A DNA stretch of 64,000 nucleotides from JAAYJR01 sp964545315 (lineage in GTDB: Bacteria > Bacteroidota > Bacteroidia > Bacteroidales > Prolixibacteraceae): NCBI GenBank assembly GCA_964545315.1, contig CAZJGI010000012.1, forward strand, positions 5,702 to 69,701. The letters run 5' to 3'. Made by a program: the position numbers and the translations under genes. The notes beneath the pieces are model-generated. The model was given only the letters and a program-made list of their open reading frames with translations, was not told the DNA's origin and did not search any database. Shown in pieces: positions 60,628 to 64,000 of the stretch. Within the stretch, counting starts at the first letter, position 1. The number at the start of each line of letters is the position of its first letter.

Positions 60628-61881
60628 ATGAATATTGAGATGTTTATTTCGCGCAGATTATTTTTTGAAAGTGATAACAAAAAATACTTATCTTACAGGA
60701 TATTAAGAATTGCCCTGGCAGGGATTGCTCTTGGTCTTACAGTAATGATCGTGTCTGTATCAGTCATTACAGGTTTTAAAAAAGAGATAAGAGATAAGGT
60801 AATTGGATTTGGTTCACATATTCAAATCATAAATTTTGATTCGAACAACTCTTATGAGACCCAGCCTGTTTCAAAAAACCAATCTTTCCTTGAGGAACTT
60901 ACAACCATAGAAGGAGTAAGATCAGTCCATCCCTTCGGTACTAAACCGGGTATGATAAAAACAGATGACTATATTCAGGGAATAGTTTTCAAAGGAGTAG
61001 ACCAAAACTACAACTGGGATTTTTTCAGGAATAGCCTTATCGAAGGTACATTACCGGATATTAATGATACGACACGAAGTAATCAGATACTTATCTCAGA
61101 ACAGGTTTCCAAATTACTGAGGGTAAAAAAAGGAGAGGCAGTCATTCTCTATTTTATTAATGAAAATGAAAGTACTCCCCGGATGCTTCAGTTAACTATA
61201 TGCGGGCTTTACAGGACAAGCCTTGAAGAATTTGATAATCTTTTCATCATCGGCGATATTAAGCAAATTCAAAGGTTGAATGGCTGGAGACCGGATCAAA
61301 TAAGCGGTTTTGAAATATTTATTACCGATTTTGAACGGATATCCGAAACAGAACAACTACTACGAAATATCGCGGTGGATTACAGTAATGATAGTGATGC
61401 CATTCTACGCACCACTAATATTACGAGAGAATTTCCTCAGATTTTTGACTGGCTTTCAATTCTTGATATGAATGTTTGGGTTATTTTAATACTTATGGCA
61501 ATTGTTACAGGATTTAATATGATATCAGGATTACTGGTGCTAATCCTTGAAAGAAGTAAAATGATAGGAATCCTGAAAGCACTGGGAAGCCCAAACAAAA
61601 GCATTCGTAAAGTATTCCTGTATCTCTCTGTATTTTTAACAACCCGCGGAATGATCCGGGGAAATTTAGCAGGTATTATTATCGTACTTATCCAGGATAC
61701 TTTCCAGGTTATTAAACTCAATCCAACCACATATTATGTAGACTTTGTTCCAGTTAATTTTTCAATAGTTCATTTATTATTACTGAATTTGGGAACTGTT
61801 ACAGTAACAACCTTAATGTTAGTCCTTCCAAGTTATTTTGTAAGTAAAATATCGCCGGATAGAATTATCAGGTTTGATTGA
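60628..61881 (+). CDS. LolC/LolE-type ABC transporter permease
   Basis: Inner-membrane permease of the lipoprotein-releasing (Lol) type, FtsX superfamily. The 417 residues have the N-terminal RRLFFESDNKKYLSYRILRIALAGIALGLTVMI segment (span only) and a periplasmic MacB-like domain (about 50-265). Three C-terminal helices follow, with MAIVTGFNMISGLLVLILERSKMIGILKALG (near residues 291-321, key residues ERS..IGILKALG). It ends KISPDRIIRFD, as LolE homologues do. The ATPase LolD is not encoded nearby. The tight 33-bp spacing to the upstream flippase-like gene suggests one transcript for envelope biogenesis. Confidence 0.9.
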   Translation: MNIEMFISRRLFFESDNKKYLSYRILRIALAGIALGLTVMIVSVSVITGFKKEIRDKVIGFGSHIQIINFDSNNSYETQPVSKNQSFLEELTTIEGVRSVHPFGTKPGMIKTDDYIQGIVFKGVDQNYNWDFFRNSLIEGTLPDINDTTRSNQILISEQVSKLLRVKKGEAVILYFINENESTPRMLQLTICGLYRTSLEEFDNLFIIGDIKQIQRLNGWRPDQISGFEIFITDFERISETEQLLRNIAVDYSNDSDAILRTTNITREFPQIFDWLSILDMNVWVILILMAIVTGFNMISGLLVLILERSKMIGILKALGSPNKSIRKVFLYLSVFLTTRGMIRGNLAGIIIVLIQDTFQVIKLNPTTYYVDFVPVNFSIVHLLLLNLGTVTVTTLMLVLPSYFVSKISPDRIIRFD

Positions 61882-61890
61882 TTTACAAGG

Positions 61891-63855
61891 TCAATCATAA
61901 AAAACCCATGCAAAACCCATTCTAAAAGTCATCCGGTTCATTGGATAATGCGGGGTAGTAAAATACTCTTTATTAATAAATCCGGAACCCAAATTTATTG
62001 CTTTAAAAAATATCCTTGTTCTTTTCAGTCGTAAATTTACGTAGGCATCGATATATGGAAATTCACCAATTTTTTTATAACTCTGATTGTAAAAAAGGCC
62101 TGTTGAGGGATCATATTTATCAGCATAATATTCAGTAAAATATCTCAAATCAACTCCTAATTGAGTAAAAAGAACTTTAGAAATTACAAATTTATAGTAA
62201 GAAGATATAAATGTTGAGAATGCTGGCAGATGGAGTATTTCTTCATTTGATGCCTTTTGCCACAGCAGGCGGGTACGGAAATGCAAATTGCGGTAATTAA
62301 AATCTTTATCTGCCAAAGCAGATAAAACCAGGAGCTGGCCATTATCTTGTGACGGTACGCCTGTAGTATCATTATAAATAAAATTATTTATAACAGCATA
62401 ATTTCCATTCAGATAGAATTTTCTGCGGGGTAATGAGAGATTTGCCCTTACAGTCATTATCTGTTCCATCTTTAAATTCTGTTTCCACCAGATATGATTT
62501 GAATAATACTCTTCCTGGAAATAGTCAGGAATAAAATTTTCAATATTTCCCCTGACATTAAATGACGATAAAGAATCTCCCAAAAGAGAAAGAGGTTTGG
62601 ATATTGTACCTGACAATTCTGTCTGTCCTGTGTTACGGCCTAAAACAAATATCCTTCCTTCGGCATTCCATCTCCAAAAACGTCCTGATTGTCTGAAAAT
62701 TCCCCCTCCTGCATAAACATTTGAATATCCTTTAGACCGGTGATATTTTAATCCGGTGGATGGGCCGGGTGACGCCAGTCTGACAAATTCCTGTCCGAGG
62801 AAAGCTCTTTTTCCAAAACTGGTATTTCTTTCAGGATTCTCGTATTGTTTGAGTTGAACAATATTTCTGATCATTCGAAACCTGATTGAATCTTTAGTAT
62901 AATCATGCCCATAATAATTGTTTGGGAAATAGGTATTTGTAGTATCCTCTTCATCTATAAATTCTTTTAAATGATTTTGATATTCAAAAGAGTATAAAAT
63001 ACCTGCTAAAGGTTTAAAAAATTTTAAAGTGTCACCCTCTTCAATTGAATCAGTTTTTGCAGGTATATAATTTCCTATTTTGTATTCACCTGTTGCAAAG
63101 AAATAGGTGCTCCCGAAATTAGATTGTGATGAAGTAAGGTTTACATTTAGAAAGTCGGTATCTCCTTCATCAAAAATAAGGTTATCTTCAGTGAGACCAC
63201 CATTTTCATTATTTTTCAGGGAAGAACTTATAAATCCACCGTGAATACTGAGTTTATCTTTATTATAATTTGAATAGAGGGTAACAGAATTATTCTTAGT
63301 TGCCTGATTTTTATATTGCCCCATTGACTTTGCCTGGTCAAAGCGAAAGGCAAAATTGAGGTAAGGATTAATATTTTGAGTATGCAAGATATTAAACCTC
63401 GTTTCATTTTTCCTTGACCGGTTTTCGCTTTGTGTAAAGTCAAGAACTGTATAAGGTGTTCTGGTATTATAATATTTAATACTGTCTGGTGTAAGGAAAT
63501 AAGCTTCTCTGGACTTTAGAAAGATAAAATCCATATTTGATTCTCTGCCGAAGAAGTCATTATTTTGATATGCATTTGCATAATTACCGACATAAGCATA
63601 TGAAACAACATTTTTAAATACCGGATGATAAACATGAAAATAATCGATTATAGTGTCCAGATTTGCAGAATCTTTGAATGCACCAAATCCATCAAGGTAC
63701 CAGAGTTTTATAACGGGGTCGATTTTTTTTTCGGATACAGCGGGGCTTTCATCATCCTGTCTTTTCACCATTCCTCTCTGAGGTTGTGAATAGGCAACAT
63801 AATTCACTGTCAAAAAAACATTCAGCAATACTATTATGAATTTCTCAAAGTGCAT
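61891..63855 (-). CDS. Putative outer-membrane porin (Bacteroidota family)
   Basis: A 654-residue protein with a signal peptide (residues 1-24), a charged linker, then the family region IKLWYLDGFGAFKDSANLDT near residue 50. A long barrel of alternating strands follows, rich in Asn, Tyr and Phe, and the C-terminus reads MTFRMGFAWVFYD. This matches the 'putative porin' family found mostly in Bacteroidota; its substrate is unknown. It converges on the LolE-type gene with 9 bp between stops and stands alone otherwise. Confidence 0.85.
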   Translation of the reverse strand: MHFEKFIIVLLNVFLTVNYVAYSQPQRGMVKRQDDESPAVSEKKIDPVIKLWYLDGFGAFKDSANLDTIIDYFHVYHPVFKNVVSYAYVGNYANAYQNNDFFGRESNMDFIFLKSREAYFLTPDSIKYYNTRTPYTVLDFTQSENRSRKNETRFNILHTQNINPYLNFAFRFDQAKSMGQYKNQATKNNSVTLYSNYNKDKLSIHGGFISSSLKNNENGGLTEDNLIFDEGDTDFLNVNLTSSQSNFGSTYFFATGEYKIGNYIPAKTDSIEEGDTLKFFKPLAGILYSFEYQNHLKEFIDEEDTTNTYFPNNYYGHDYTKDSIRFRMIRNIVQLKQYENPERNTSFGKRAFLGQEFVRLASPGPSTGLKYHRSKGYSNVYAGGGIFRQSGRFWRWNAEGRIFVLGRNTGQTELSGTISKPLSLLGDSLSSFNVRGNIENFIPDYFQEEYYSNHIWWKQNLKMEQIMTVRANLSLPRRKFYLNGNYAVINNFIYNDTTGVPSQDNGQLLVLSALADKDFNYRNLHFRTRLLWQKASNEEILHLPAFSTFISSYYKFVISKVLFTQLGVDLRYFTEYYADKYDPSTGLFYNQSYKKIGEFPYIDAYVNLRLKRTRIFFKAINLGSGFINKEYFTTPHYPMNRMTFRMGFAWVFYD

Positions 63856-63947
63856 AAATTATGGGCAATACATCAGCAAAGCTAAAAAAAGGAAAGTAAT
63901 AGCATATAAAAGTATTTAACTTTTCACGATAATTAACATGAATTTTC

Positions 63948-63981
63948 AAAAAAAAGGCCCATGCTCGGTTGAACATGGGCC
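63948..63981 (-). terminator. Rho-independent terminator for a minus-strand transcript entering from the right
   Basis: 8-bp stem GGCCCATG / CATGGGCC (63956-63963 with 63974-63981) around a 10-base loop. On the minus strand it is followed by eight T (63948-63955). The gene or RNA it serves lies beyond the window; only 19 further bases are visible. Confidence 0.7.
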
Positions 63982-64000
63982 GGAATAAGGTCGGCAGCGG

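Overview
The window reads as a chromosomal scaffold of a Bacteroidota bacterium (class Bacteroidia), probably metagenome-assembled. The evidence is a SusC/SusD pair, PorQ of the type IX secretion system, several families largely confined to Bacteroidota (DUF5683, DUF4959/DUF5000, the 'putative porin' family), TAnnTTTG promoter elements, and AT-rich spacers. Two runs of exactly 100 N (36709-36808 and 43466-43565) mark scaffold joins. One of them is flanked by identical 55-bp ends.

Layout. 1-1745: 3' end of leuS and a SIMPL-domain protein. 1763-11119 (minus): a core block of mltD-like transglycosylase, DUF5683 protein, parB, parA, priA, ispH, cmk and porQ. 11179-16268 (minus): a Cys-cluster protein, an EamA transporter, the ablA-ablB operon for N-acetyl-beta-lysine (an osmolyte) with a small Cys-rich gene attached, and an outer-membrane protein/MarR pair. 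16480-21983: tRNA-His, an orphan crtW ketolase, a LiaF-like/LytS/LytTR signalling operon, glnS and tRNA-Cys. 22218-24786: a compact type II restriction-modification unit made of vsr, an HTH-fused cytosine-5 methyltransferase and an Eco47II-family endonuclease. A perfect 13-bp inverted repeat lies on the methyltransferase promoter. 25418-36507: a TPR/barrel protein, a SusC/SusD/lipoprotein uptake locus, an M20 peptidase and a plastid-terminal-oxidase-like diiron protein.

37271-43077 is a D-glucarate-type acid-sugar catabolic cluster. It holds two enolase-superfamily dehydratases on the plus strand, converging on a GarL-type aldolase, a GntP permease and tartronate semialdehyde reductase on the minus strand. 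Together these would import an aldarate, dehydrate it, cleave the keto-deoxy acid to pyruvate plus tartronate semialdehyde, and reduce the latter to glycerate. The cluster is bracketed by a REPIN-like repeat array on the left and a 52-bp tandem repeat array on the right; the right array abuts a thiol peroxidase gene that has lost its 5' half.

44159-63855: a DUF362/polyferredoxin redox pair, an ATP-grasp-like protein with PPK2, a PfkB-family protein lacking the usual catalytic Asp, the purH-mreB-mreC-mreD-mrdA-rodA cell-shape block, mgtE-rsmA, a flippase-like membrane protein with a LolE-type permease, and a large putative porin. The last 50 bases hold a terminator for a minus-strand transcript entering from the right.

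The most interesting items are the restriction-modification unit with its likely self-regulated methyltransferase, the PTOX-like oxidase, the small third gene of the abl operon, the GSGM-type PfkB protein, and the repeat-bracketed glucarate region with the broken tpx. I found no CRISPR array, insertion-sequence transposase or prophage.
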